A stretch of DNA of 64,000 nucleotides from Aldrovandia affinis (taxonomy: Eukaryota; Chordata; Actinopteri; Notacanthiformes; Halosauridae): NCBI GenBank assembly GCA_029706075.1, contig JAINUG010000007.1:6015501-6079500 (forward strand), read 5' to 3'. Below, piece after piece: positions 1 through 9,578 of the stretch. The notes under the pieces are model-generated. The model was given only the letters and a program-made list of their open reading frames with translations. It ran no database searches and was not told where the DNA came from. Both the position numbers and the translations under genes were made by a program. Each line of letters begins with the position of its first letter. Within the stretch, counting starts at the first letter, position 1.

Positions 1-439
1 ATGTGGCCATTCTCAGCCTCCAGACCTGAATCCAATTGAACATTTGTGGTTTGAACTCAAAAAAGCAGTCCACAAGCATCAATCCAAGAATCTGAACAAA
101 CTAGAGCAATTCTGCATGGAGGAATAGTTGAGGTTCCCCCCCAAGAAGTTCCACAACCTCGTACAAAACTACAGAACTACAGAACTTGCTGCTATAATGG
201 CCAATGGAGGAACCACAAACTACTGATAACAGGGGTGTAAATATTTGTGATTCTGGATTTTTCTGAGGAAAAATTATAATTTGTGAACCGTTCAATTATG
301 GTTCGTGCCAATTAATTATTATCAAAGAATTGTCAGAATTTTTTGAACATAAAATATACCTCATTACTTATATAGTTTATATTATACGATCTCTTTTGTT
401 CATCTTTATCAAGGGTATGAATAAAAATGGAGCCTACTG
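1..439 (+). mobile_element. Tc1-like transposon, 3' part (family T1)
   Basis: This is the right-hand third of a Tc1/mariner-superfamily DNA transposon, cut by the window edge. Bases 14-127 encode the C-terminal end of a DDE transposase: [18 protein letters not shown], with the terminal catalytic Glu in the PIEHLW motif, then a stop at 125-127. One extra T just before (around 10-13) shifts the frame, so this copy is dead. The rest is 3' untranslated sequence and a long terminal inverted repeat ending GCCTACTG|TA at 439. A whole copy of the same family lies at 9579-11053 on the minus strand, which confirms the boundary and a TIR of roughly 95 bp. The family call is from motifs read by eye. Confidence 0.85.
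14..127 (+). pseudogene. Tc1 transposase C-terminal fragment
   Basis: About 37 codons of Tc1-like transposase end, containing the [10 protein letters not shown] block that carries the third acidic residue of the DDE triad, closed by a TAG. The upstream WP motif at 4-9 is in another frame, separated by a one-base insertion. No intact catalytic core is present in the window. The fragment belongs to the element ending at 439. Confidence 0.75.
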
Positions 440-662
440 TATAAAACCCCAACTGTTTACTTCCACCTCCAGATGCCCTTCAGAATTATTCAAAGAAAAC
501 ACAATAAGGATAAAAAATTGTGAGGCTATGAAATCCTGGTTAAGTCTTGACTTTCATAAATAACAAACCCTTCTTAATTGTACCTTGTTGTCAATCAGGA
601 CCTGTCCCAGGAGGCACTTTTGAGCATGCTGTATTTCAGTTAAAAAACAGTAGCAAACTTAC
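440..662. other. No gene recognised (probable intron side)
   Basis: Sequence between the Tc1 end and the CSTPP1-like exon. If that exon is real, this is the start of its downstream intron on the minus strand, beginning with the GTAAGT donor at 657-662. I see no other coding signal. Confidence 0.4.
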
Positions 663-765
663 TACTCAGCAAAGTTTCGAACAATGCCAAAATGAATGTA
701 CTCCTCCTTGTGCTCCAACAGCTGGTTCACTGCATCCTCCAGGTAGAAGAGTACATTTTTCTCAG
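663..765 (-). CDS. CSTPP1 (C11orf49)-like internal exon
   Basis: A 103-nt minus-strand open stretch with textbook splice signals: a pyrimidine-rich acceptor ending CCTACCAG just upstream and a consensus GTAAGT donor directly after it. It encodes EKNVLFYLEDAVNQLLEHKE, then a segment reading FGIVRNFAE and an incomplete codon that starts with TA (Tyr expected). From memory this aligns with the N-terminal RII-alpha-like dimerisation segment of CSTPP1 (formerly C11orf49), a centriolar-satellite regulator of the tubulin polyglutamylase complex (human ...YMEDAVCQLLENRED...). The 2+99+2 nt phase fits an internal exon. Identity is only about half, so a fish paralogue or relic is possible. Neighbouring exons are not visible: the next would lie left of the window, and the upstream one is not recognised. 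Confidence 0.55.
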
Positions 766-1619
766 CTGGTAGGGAGAAACGGTACACACATTGGGATCAT
801 GAACATCAAAGGTAGTAAGACAAAAAGACTACATGCGAGATAAAATAACAATTTTACCAGCCTGTTCAGTCACTGCGTTCATTTGAAGACTCTCCTACAA
901 CCTATTCCAGCTGGTAAGATGTAATACTTTTCAAACATTTATTTTCACAACTACCGACCCAGTGAGGGGGACGGAAGCCCAAAGTTTTTCCATAACTGCC
1001 CATATGAGGTGTGTCTTTGCCCCACCTCTGGAAGATATTTTTCACATAATTGTTTTCCATAGACTTTGACAAGATTTGCTATTTATTACATTTGAGAGTA
1101 TGAAACAGTTCAGTGACTTTCTGGATTACTCTTTAGTTTATAATGTACTGAATTGCTAGAATAACTGCTTTTAGTCCTAAAAATCATCAATGTACAAGAC
1201 TGTATGTACTGGAGATTTATAGGCAAAGAACTACAAAGAAAAATATGGCACTTCCATTGATGTCACAGGCAGGAAATCTTATTTGGGTAAAGTTGCCCAT
1301 AGATCTGAGATCATCCACCAATCCTGATCTCAATAGGTAGGACAAACACTAACTATGTAGGCATATTTGTTCAATCTTAGAGGTTTCACATTCTAAGGAT
1401 GGTGATATGCAGTTAATATGTGGAACATGTCATCTTCCTTATGAAACTCCTTCATGGTTAGATGAATTAGGGCCACCATTCTTTGACACTGCCAGTTGTG
1501 CAGGAGTATGCTGTTGTTTGAAGCTATGGGAAATAGCCTATTCACATAAAAAAAGAGTGCAGTTCTATAATATTTTACCTGCACAAAAATAGTTTAATAG
1601 TATTAATAATAACAAAATA
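766..1619. other. Gene-free stretch
   Basis: About 850 bases with no recognisable coding, RNA or repeat signal. It would be the upstream intron of the CSTPP1-like exon if that gene is live. Short open frames on both strands lack composition or motif support. Confidence 0.4.
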
Positions 1620-2835
1620 CACTGCCTGGCCCAAAAAAAAGTCACCACCTGGATTTAACTAAGCAAATAGGTAAGAGCCTTCCATTGGATAATTACTGCA
1701 GTGATTAATATGTTTTAGCTGGCAACAAGTTATTTAACCCTAACTGATGCAGTGAGTAGCTTCTCATTTCTTAAACAACCATGTCGGAAGACAGAAGGGT
1801 CTTTCAGAAGGGTCAAATTATTGGCCTGCATCAAGCAAAGAAAACAACTAAGGAGATTGCTGAAACTACTAAAATTGGGTTAAGAACTGTCCAACGCATT
1901 ATTAAAACCTGGAAGGATAGTGGTGAACCATCATCTTCGAGGAAGAAATGTGGTCGGAAAAAAATCTTGAATGATCCTGATCGGCGATTACTTAAACGTT
2001 TGGTGAAATCATATCGTAAAAAATCAACAGTAGAACTCACGGCTATGTTTAATAGTGGAAGTAAGAGCATTTCCACACACACACGCAAAGGGAACTCAAG
2101 GGATTGGGACTAAACAGCTGTGTAGCCTTAAGAAAACCACTTGGTCAGTGAGGCTAATCGGAAAAAAAGGCTTAAATTACTAGGGAGCATAAAGATTGGA
2201 CTCCGGAGCAATGGAAGCAGGTCATGTGGTCTGATGAGTCCAGATTTACCCTGTTCCAGAGTGATGGGCGCATCAGGGTAAGAAGCGAGGCGGATTAAAT
2301 GATGCACCCATCATGTCTAGTGCCTACCGTACAAGCCTGTGGGGGCAGTGTTATGATCTGGGGTTGCTGCAGTTGGTCAGGTCTAGGTTCAGCAACGTTA
2401 TGTGCCCAAAGAATGAGGTCAGCTGACTACCTGAGTATACTGAATGACCAGGTTTTTCCATCAATGGATTTTTTCTTCCCTGATGGCACGGGCATATTCC
2501 AAGATGACAATGCCACGATTCATCGGGCTCAAATTGTGAAAGAGTGGTTCAGGGAGCATGAGACATCATTTTCACACATGGATTGGCCACCAGAGTCCAG
2601 ACCTTAACCCCATTGAGAATCTTTGGGATGTGCTGGAGCAGACTTTGCGCAGCGGTCCGACTCTCCCATCATCAATACAAGATCTTGGCGAAAAATTAAT
2701 GCAACTCTGGATGGAAATAAATGTTGTGACAGAAGCTTATCGAAATGATGCCACGGTGAATGTGTGCTGTAATCAAAGCTAAAGGCGGTCCAATGAAATA
2801 TTAGAGTGTGTGACTTTTTTTTGTGATGGGCAGTG
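1620..2835 (+). mobile_element. Tc1/mariner-like transposon, full length (family T2)
   Basis: A complete 1.2 kb element bounded by TA dinucleotides (1618-1619 and 2836-2837). The ends are inverted: the left begins CACTGCCTGGCCCAAAAAAA and the right, read in reverse, begins CACTGCCCATCACAAAAAAA. Between them lies one transposase gene with scattered frame breaks, so the copy is an inactive but structurally whole insertion. It is distinct from families T1 (1-439, 9579-11053) and T3 (33138-35056) in both TIR and protein. Confidence 0.9.
1781..2800 (+). pseudogene. Tc1-like transposase (frame-broken)
   Basis: The start ATG at 1781 opens a helix-turn-helix DNA-binding region (QIIGLHQAKKTTKEIAETT, then RTVQRIIKTW) followed by a basic linker. 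The catalytic blocks follow in order: WSDESRF near 2228-2250 (first Asp), [10 protein letters not shown] near 2500-2525 (second Asp) and [10 protein letters not shown] near 2598-2630 (Glu), a typical DD34E arrangement. The protein family is normally about 340 residues. Here the frame changes near 2100, again around 2300 and around 2590, with an in-frame stop near 2298. The enzyme would cut and paste at TA. This copy cannot encode it. Confidence 0.85.
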
Positions 2836-2987
2836 TAGTTTGCAGCTGGGGTAGGCTATTAGAAAATGGCAAAGTAAATTAAAAATGTTGGATGTCATAA
2901 AGGTTACACAGATTGGATGAAAATGGAAGGTTCTAAACTTTTTGATTAAATTTGATCAAGGTCAGTTGTTGATTGATGTTGCTTGGT

Positions 2988-3136
2988 GGTTCTGTGTGGC
3001 TCAGTTGGTAGAGCACGGTGTTGGCAACACTTAGGTTGTGGGTTCAATCCCCACTGGGACCACATATACTGAAAAAATATATATGCATTCGCTACTGTAA
3101 GTCGCTTTGGATAAAAGCATCTGCTAAATGGCATAT
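2988..3136 (+). mobile_element. tRNA-headed SINE (HE1/V-SINE type), copy 1
   Basis: The head resembles a tRNA gene, with an A-box-like TGGCTCAGTTGGTAGAGC and a B-box-like GGTTCAATCCC. The tail is TAAGTCGCTTTGGATAAAAG followed by CATCTGCTAAATGG, the conserved end shared with L2-type LINEs, whose enzymes such SINEs borrow. Other copies are at 22496-22637 (minus), 26266-26406 and 60002-60146. The folded tRNA part is degenerate, so I do not call a tRNA gene. Confidence 0.85.
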
Positions 3137-3157
3137 AGAGATAGAGCTAAGTGAAAA

Positions 3158-3470
3158 TGTATCCAAATGAAGAGATATCTTTCTGCATCGACAGAATTGG
3201 TTACATATTGGTAAGTATAGTTTTGCATTCTGTGTAAGATTTGGAAATATTTTTTCATGCCAGAATTCCCCCAGTGACATTGCAGTGCTGTTTTCTGGTG
3301 TAAATAATTTGTAGTTGCCTAGCTCAGATCTAGAATTCTCATCAAAACAAATGGTCCAAAGCACAAAAGTGCAGAGGGGGGGGGGGGCTTTGGGTGCCCT
3401 AGCACTTGCCCATGTGCCCCTTGATGGCCGTGTCCATGCAGAAAGATGTCTCTTCATTTGGATTCATTTG
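3158..3470. repeat. Inverted repeat pair, ~30-bp arms
   Basis: The segment at about 3160-3190 (CCAAATGAAGAGATATCTTT...) reappears in reverse complement at about 3436-3465 with very few differences. One arm is outside and one inside the hAT left boundary at 3362, so the pair is not that element's TIR. The origin is unclear. Confidence 0.55.
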
Positions 3471-3472
3471 GA

Positions 3473-3552
3473 TTGCCCTTTACCAAAAAGAGAAAGCCTT
3501 GCCAAAAAAGGCACCTTTTTTTGACAAGGCTTTTTTTTTTGATACAGGGCAA
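3473..3552. repeat. Perfect-looking hairpin inside the hAT
   Basis: Arms of about 36 bases (TTGCCCTTTACCAAAAAG... against ...TTTTTTGATACAGGGCAA) flank a short loop around GGCACC. It could fold into a long stem. It resembles a small fold-back element, but no target duplication is visible. Confidence 0.6.
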
Positions 3553-3799
3553 TGCCTATCAAGAATAATTTTAACAATTAATAATATTATAAATTAAAAT
3601 AAATATTTGAATGCCCGTCTAACTTCCTCAAGGGTGAGGTGCATGGTCTTCTGCTATGTTGCGTGACGCGTCCCCCTCCCTCTTGGAATGACGTGCCCAT
3701 TAGCCAATAGAAATTAAGCGCAAACCAAGCATCTCGCCTCTCGTTTTGCCCGTCCGTCAGCGTTTCAATGCCTTTATTGAAACGCAAAAGAGAATGCAC

Positions 3800-4680
3800 C
3801 CCGATCAGCGTGCACTGGAACTGAAGAAGCTGTCGGACACTCGGTGGGCCTGCAGAGAAACTGCCCTCAAGACTCTGAGGAAGTCATGCAGTTCCTCAAG
3901 GAAATGACCCAGCAAGATCCTCAGCGGGTGACGCAATGATTCTTCTCAAGAGCATCAATTTTGAGTTCTTCTTGTGTCTGGAGATGACCTGTCCAATCTT
4001 CCAGGTGACTGCAATTGCTTCTGATGCATTGCAGCAGAAAGACATGGACTTGGCTGCAGCCTACAAAGTTGGTGATGGAGTTTTGCAGAGGCTGGCCCAC
4101 AGCAGAACAGAGGAACAATTTGAGGACATTTTCAAACAGGTGACAGAGAAGGCAGCATCAGTGGGCCTGGACCCCCCATCTGAAGTACCTGGACAAGCTA
4201 GGAGAAGAAAATTGCCAGCAAAGTTCAAGCACAATGTCAAATCAGCTACTGCTGATCATGCTTTCCCAACTTTGGAAGAGTACTACCAAGCTAAAGTGTA
4301 CTATGTTTTTTTGGACACAATGACACAAGAGCTTCAGAGACGCTTTAAAGGAAAGGATAATTCCACATGTGAAATTGTGAATCCCACCACTGCCTGACAG
4401 TCCCAGACAACTGGAAAGCAGCAACAATTCCAACAGAGGCACTCCAAGCTACAAAGAAGCTCTGCACATTCTATGACATCGAAAATTAGGACCAATTGCA
4501 GACAGAACTTAAGGTCTTTCATACCTCATACTCATGCCCTCCAGCAGTCAGTGTGACAGCTGTACTTTCAGTGGTCAAGGAAAACAATGCACATTTGGTT
4601 TTCCCAAACATGTTTGAGCTGCTTAAGGTATATGGCACGCTTCCAGTGTCTACAGCAACAGTGGAATGTTCTTTCTCAAA
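3800..4680 (+). pseudogene. hAT transposase relic (ZMYM1-like type)
   Basis: Decayed coding fragments. LKKLSDTRWACRETALKTL at 3821-3877 is the conserved 'TRW' block after the RNase-H-like core. A longer open stretch (about 3984-4395) covers the insertion domain. LLKVYGTLPVSTATVECSFS (about 4618-4677) is the C-terminal dimerisation block, normally ...TVERSFSKLK. The N-terminal zinc finger and catalytic Asp residues are not recognisable. The coding sequence is cut at 4681 where the L2 element begins. Confidence 0.7.
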
Positions 4681-5039
4681 ATTAAAGCCTACACCTTCTC
4701 CCACACTCCACGACCCTCAGGTAGAGGTGGAGGGACAGGTATACTCATTTCCCCCCTGTGGAGATTTGGTATTGTTCCTCTTCCTCACTTCTCCCCTCCT
4801 CCTTTGAATTTTCATGCTGTCACTGTCACTGTTCCATGTAAACTGCACATTATTGTTCTTTATCGCCCCCTCCAAGTCCACTGGGAGTTTCTCTAGATGA
4901 GATGGATGCCCTACTTCTCCCCCTCCTCCTTTGAATTTCAGTGCCTTCCCTGAGGATGGCACTCCCAGTGCCTTAATCCTCGGGACTTCAACCTGCAGCT
5001 AGAGTCCTCCCAGGCCTCTGCATTCCTCCCCTGCTTCAG

Positions 5040-5589
5040 TCCTTTGACTTCACCATGGCTGAATCCCCATCCACCCACAAGGCCGGTAACCAACTGGACC
5101 TGGTCTTCACCAGGAACTGCGCCTCACCCAACATTACGGTATCGCCTCTACATGTGTCTGACCATTCCTTTCTGTCCTTCTCCCTCCCCCTCCCCTCTGT
5201 CCCTAAACCATCTTCACCTGCTCCCACTGTCCTTGTCCGTCGCAACCTCCGCTCTCTCTCACCCGCTGCCCTGTCAGCTACTGTCCTATCTTCCCTTCCC
5301 CCTACTGATGCCTTCTCTCAGCTACCTGCTGAAGTAGCATCATCCACCCTACTTTCCTCTCTCTCCTCCTCCTTTGACTTACTCTGTCCTCTATCCGCTA
5401 AACCCGCTCGTCTCCCCCCCCCGCCCCTGGCTAACCGATTCCATTCGGGCTAACCGACTGAAGCTGCGTGCGGCAGAAAGGAAATGGAGAAAATCCAAAT
5501 CCCCTGTAGCTCTGTCTGACTTCCACACACTCCTGGCTTCCTTCTCCGCTAACCTCTCCTCTGCTAAGTCTGCATTTTTCCTTTCTAAA

Positions 5590-5625
<36 letters not shown>

Positions 5626-7780
5626 TTTATTTTTGTATAGCGCCATTTACAAACAGGTTGTCACACAGCGCTTCACAATTGGCATTTTCCAGAGGGAATC
5701 AAAAAAACAGAAAACCATTGGAGCCAATGTAGGAAACTGGAAAATTATTTCCTGACCCCTTAAAAGGCGGTCGAGATGAACTCCTGGAAAATTGTGGGAT
5801 ACAGAGAAAAACAACACAAATAGTCCTTGAGGCTCATGTGGCTTAACAGACCACTGGAAGGGCATTCTAAGTGTAGGAGTGGGGTGGACCTCATCCCTCC
5901 AGATACCAGGGCAGGGCGGGGGATGGAACCAGCAGCTAGGGTCTGGGCCAGCGGCATCCGGCTAACACATGGCAGGGGTGGGGGGTTGACTCTGGGGCAG
6001 GTGAGCTCCGGGCAGGTGCCACGAAGCCGGGTTTCCAACCCACGTAAACTCTATGCTACGTTTTCCTCTCTCCTCACCCCTCCTCCTCCCCCACCCCCTC
6101 CTCTATAACCGCCGATGACTTCTCATCCTTCTTTCACGAGAAGGTTGAGGTCATCCGCAACTCCTTCCCCCCTTCCTCTCCCTCTCCCATCCCGCTACCT
6201 AAACCTCCCACTCCTCTGTCCTCCTTCTCACCCCTCCCTGACTCGGACATCCTTCAACTTGTTCTCTCCCACCGTCCCACCACCTGCCCTCTTGATCCCA
6301 TTCCTTCCCCCCTCTTCCAGTCCATTGCTATGGACATCCTCCCCTTTGTCTCTAATGTCATTAACTCCTCTCTTTCCTCTGGCTCTGTCCCCTCCTCCCT
6401 CAAATGCGCTCAGGTTGTCCCCCTCCTCAAAAAACCCTCTCTGAATCCTGCTGTCATCTCTAACTACCGACCTGTCTCTCTCCTCCTTTCCTCTCCAAAA
6501 CGTTAGAGTGGGCTGTCTATAATCAACTGTCTGCTCATCTCTCACAGAACGACCTGCTTGATCCTAACCAATCTGGGTTCAGAGCAGGCCACTCCACAGA
6601 GACTGCTCTCCTTGCGGTCACAGAGGCTCTTCACGTCACTAAGTCCCGATCCCTTAGCTCCGTCCTCCTTCTCCTCGACCTGTCGGCGGCATTCGACACC
6701 GTGGACCACCGGATCCTGCTCTCATCTCTCGTCGAGATGGGAATCTCTGGATCTGTGTTGACATGGTTTGAGTCCTACCTGGCTGACCGGTCCTACCAGG
6801 TGGCCTGGAGAGGATCCTCTCCTCTCCCCGCACCCTCTCTACCGGTGTCCCGCAGGGCTCGGTGCTAGGCCCTGTCCTATTTTCTCTGTACACCAAGTCA
6901 CTTGGCTCTGTTATTTCTGCTCATGGTTTTTCCTATCACTGTTATGCTGATGACACTCAACTGTTTCTCTCCTTCCCTCCATCTGATACCCAGGTCCCGC
7001 CACAGATCTCTGCATGCCTGGCTGACATCTCCGCATGGATGTCCACCCACCACCTGAAGCTGAACCTGGGGAAGACAGAGCTGCTCTTCCTCCCAGCGAA
7101 GGGCTCCCCGATGATTGATGCGTCAATCACCGTGGAAGGCTCCATAGTGTCTCCGTCCCAGTCTGCCAGGAGTCTTGGGGTAACCCTGGACAACCAGCTC
7201 GAGCCATATTGCAGCGATCACTTGGACCTGCCGTTTCTCCCTCCACAACATCCGGAGGATCCGACCGTTCCTCACCCAAGAGGCCACTCAACTCCTGGTC
7301 CAGGCCCTGGTGATCTCACGTCTGGACTACTGCAATTCCTTGCTGGCAGACCTTCCGGCCTGTGCCATCAAGCCACTGCAACTAGTCCAGAACGCTGCTG
7401 CTCGCCTGGTGTTCAACCAGCCGAAGTTCACCCACGTCACCCCTCTACTCTCCTCTCTGCACTGGCTCCCCATCGCAGCACGCATCAGATTCAAGTCACT
7501 GGTGCTTGCTTTTCAAGCGGCCAGAGGTACTGCTCCCCATACCTCCAGTCACTCATCACGCCCTACACCCCGTCCAGACCTCTCTCCGCTCCGCCTCCGC
7601 TGGCAGACTGACTGCCCCATCCCTCCGGGCGCCTGGCAGCCGCTCCTCGCGGTCTCGCCTCTTCTCTGTCCTGGTCCCTCGTTGGTGGAACGACCTCCTG
7701 CAATTGGTCAGGACTGCGGAATCACTTCCAATCTTCCGCAAGAGACTCAAAACCCACCTCTTCAGACTCCACTACCCCTG
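5040..7780 (+). pseudogene. L2 endonuclease / reverse transcriptase relic
   Basis: Broken ORF2 of the L2 element. Endonuclease C-terminus is at about 5040-5170 (KAGNQLDLVFTRNCASPN, SDHSFLSF). The linker to RT follows, then RT motifs at about 6270-7150 including QSGFRAGHSTETALL-like, [16 protein letters not shown] (6858-6905) and YADDT. The C-terminal block ([20 protein letters not shown], then RKRLKTHLFRL) is near 7450-7780. At least four frame changes are evident. The protein normally nicks the target and copies its RNA in place. Confidence 0.8.
5593..6031 (-). mobile_element. Rex1-like LINE 3' fragment (family A), nested in L2
   Basis: Reverse complement of the 3' untranslated region of the Rex1-like family seen at 14550-14962 and 50955-51389. 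It starts on the plus strand with seven CAAT repeats, the LINE's own (GATT)n tail, followed by the ATAGCGCCATTTACAAACAG motif. It is a severely 5'-truncated retrotransposition into the L2 element, so it is younger than that L2 copy. Confidence 0.85.
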
Positions 7781-8690
7781 ATCTCTGTCCATCTAGCTAA
7801 ATTGTCTTCACCACTGTCTACTTGTTCAACACTATACTCTTTATTTAAAAAAAAAAAAAAAAAATTCAAATGTAAAATACCTTTTCCTTCCCGGTGTTAC
7901 AGGTATGGCACGCAGATGCCTGCAATGATGTCTATTGCTGTATTCCTGCACTGATCTCGTGCGCTAACTGTGATTGTTCCTACCATGTATTGATGGACAT
8001 CTTGTAAGTCGCTCTGGATAAGAGCGTCTGCTAAATGCTTAAAATGTAAATGTAAAAATGATGTATATAATTCTCACTAAATATTATTTGGATGGTCTGT
8101 ACATCTGTTACTGATTAAGCTGTTCCCAAAAAATCTAAAGGCAGATTTACTGTTAATAATAAACTGCAGCTAAAATATATTATTGTGTTGTATTTGCTTC
8201 ATTATATATTACATTACAGCATAGATACATACAGTACAGCCATAGATATTCATAACTGTACAGCCTTACACATTTCCAGCCTTACCCAGCATATCTGGGA
8301 CTGCTCTGTGCACAGCAGCAGTGCTTTCTTGTATGCATTCTTGTCTGCTGTTTCTTGTCAGTTTCTGCTGGGGCTGTAAGCAATGTCCAGGTACACCAAC
8401 TAATCATGTCCTCTAGCAGCCTGAGAGTAGTCTGCAATTGAGTAATCTTCAAATAATAATAATTATAATACATTCTGATAAATCCCAAACTATTCTAAGG
8501 TGTTATCATATAGTATGATAAGGTTTGCTGTAAGATTCCGTGTTACATTCTCTGAATATTGGTTGCTAATGCTATAGTTTGGCTGGTTACGTTATGCTGT
8601 AGTTGCTGTTCTAACATTTTGATACATGTGCCCTTTTTAAAATTTGAGCACCTGCCCCTCTAAAGGTCTCTGCACGGCCCTGGTCCAAAG

Positions 8691-9055
8691 CAATATGGCA
8701 TGCTTACACGTCCAGATCACAATGCGCCAACAAATGGATGTGGAGTGATTAGCTTCAAGAACCACGACAAATCATGCAGACAATGGTGGAATGGAATGTT
8801 TTGGAAACGTTCAACCAAAAGCCACACCCACTATGCCCAACAACCATGCTTTTTTGCACCATTTTCGGCAAAACAAACACCCCATTTCTCACTTTTGGTC
8901 TCAACTGTGGTCTGTTTACACAAATTTAAACAACCAAACCCCAGTCGCCGGGGCCAGCGTCGGACGTTGAAACAACTAGACAACGCGGGAGGTCCATAAA
9001 CTTTATGTTTTAAAATAAATAAAATTGTCCATGTCCTTTTATTTTAGTCAAAACA
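8691..9055. other. Gene-free stretch
   Basis: Flank of the hAT insertion up to the SINE target site. There is an open plus-strand frame (8700-8999), but it has no recognisable motif. I see no RNA gene or repeat here. Confidence 0.35.
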
Positions 9056-9065
9056 ACATAACACT

Positions 9066-9447
9066 AGGGGCCTCCCGGGTGGTCTAGCGGTTACAACATT
9101 CAACGCTGGCCACTGCGACTGGGGTTCGATTCCACCGGCTCCGCCAGTGTCTGGCTCTGGCCGGGAGTGCTATTAGTGGGGGGGCAATAGGCTGTCCTGA
9201 GGGGGAGGGAAGCCAACATGAGTTCACTGCATATAGGAGTGGCTCTAAAGTACCAGAGTTATGGTCAACAGTTTGGCGAGTGTCAGCTCAGAGGAGATGT
9301 CTTTGTCACTGCCGGTCTCAGGGCTACAGCAGCAAACTCACAATACGAGGGGGGGATCGGCATGAAAAAGAGAGGGTGTAATTGGCTACTAAATTGGGAG
9401 AAAAATGGGACAAAATCTGAAACAAAAAACAAAACAAAACAAAAGAG
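9066..9447 (+). mobile_element. tRNA-derived SINE, ~380 bp, with target duplication
   Basis: Flanked by the direct repeat ACATAACACT at 9056-9065 and 9448-9457. The 5' head is tRNA-like: a GGGTGGTCTAGCGGTTA A-box-like block, then GGGGTTCGATTCC as B box. The body is about 280 bases and the 3' tail is (AAAAC)n. It differs in head and tail from the HE1-like SINEs here and probably depends on an A-tail-using LINE. It is not a functional tRNA gene because no cloverleaf continues past the B box. Confidence 0.85.
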
Positions 9448-9502
9448 ACATAACACTTGACAGTGTCAGGCAAAGTGAGGCAACAGTAGAACAACTATAA
9501 TA

Positions 9503-9572
9503 TATGGTAAATATGAGGATATATGGTAAATATGAATATACATGGTAAATATAAATATATCTGGTAAACATG
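9503..9572. repeat. AT-rich ~21-bp tandem repeat, left part
   Basis: About four diverged units of ATATGGTAAATATGAATAT. The same motif resumes at 11054-11080 right after the Tc1 copy, so the transposon inserted inside this array. Confidence 0.75.
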
Positions 9573-9578
9573 AATGTA

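Larger units (their letters stand above)
4681..8060 (+). mobile_element. L2-clade LINE, 5'-truncated
   Basis: A non-LTR retrotransposon that begins inside the endonuclease (TFSHTPRPSGRGGGTGILIS) and runs to the typical L2 end TAAGTCGCTCTGGATAAGAG then CGTCTGCTAAATGC with a short TAAATG tail at about 8060. The reverse-transcriptase region is recognisable through the end of the protein: the LDLSAAFDTVDH-like block near 6675, [11 protein letters not shown] at 6943-6975 and [19 protein letters not shown] near 7320. Frames shift several times, so it is dead. A Rex1-like fragment sits at 5593-6031, inserted between codons for ...FFLSKI and SNPRKLYAT.... A second, shorter L2 end is at 47448-47886. 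Confidence 0.85.
3362..8682 (+). mobile_element. hAT transposon with nested L2 and Rex1-like insertions
   Basis: The outer boundaries rest on an 8-bp target duplication, GTCCAAAG, at 3354-3361 and 8683-8690. The ends are inverted around the block GTGCAGAG: the left starts CAAAAGTGCAGAGG, and the right read in reverse starts CAGGGCCGTGCAGAG. Eight-bp duplications and CAGGG-type ends are hallmarks of the hAT superfamily. Inside are hAT transposase relics (3800-4680), then an L2 LINE (4681-8060) carrying a Rex1-like 3' fragment (5593-6031). About 620 bases of hAT 3' non-coding sequence follow to the right end. Without the inserts the host element would be about 1.9 kb, so it is an internally deleted copy. 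Confidence 0.75.

Noticed and set aside
547-843. Plus-strand 98-codon open frame
   Set aside because: It lies opposite the CSTPP1-like exon, which has splice signals and family resemblance on the minus strand. The plus-strand reading has neither.
2988-3060. tRNA gene
   Set aside because: A- and B-box-like words are present, but the sequence runs on into a SINE body and LINE-type tail and recurs in four places. Same for 22570-22637, 26266-26340, 60002-60075 and 9066-9140.
5055-5453. Independent Pro/Ser-rich protein gene
   Set aside because: It is the endonuclease-to-RT linker of the L2 element in one of its broken frames.
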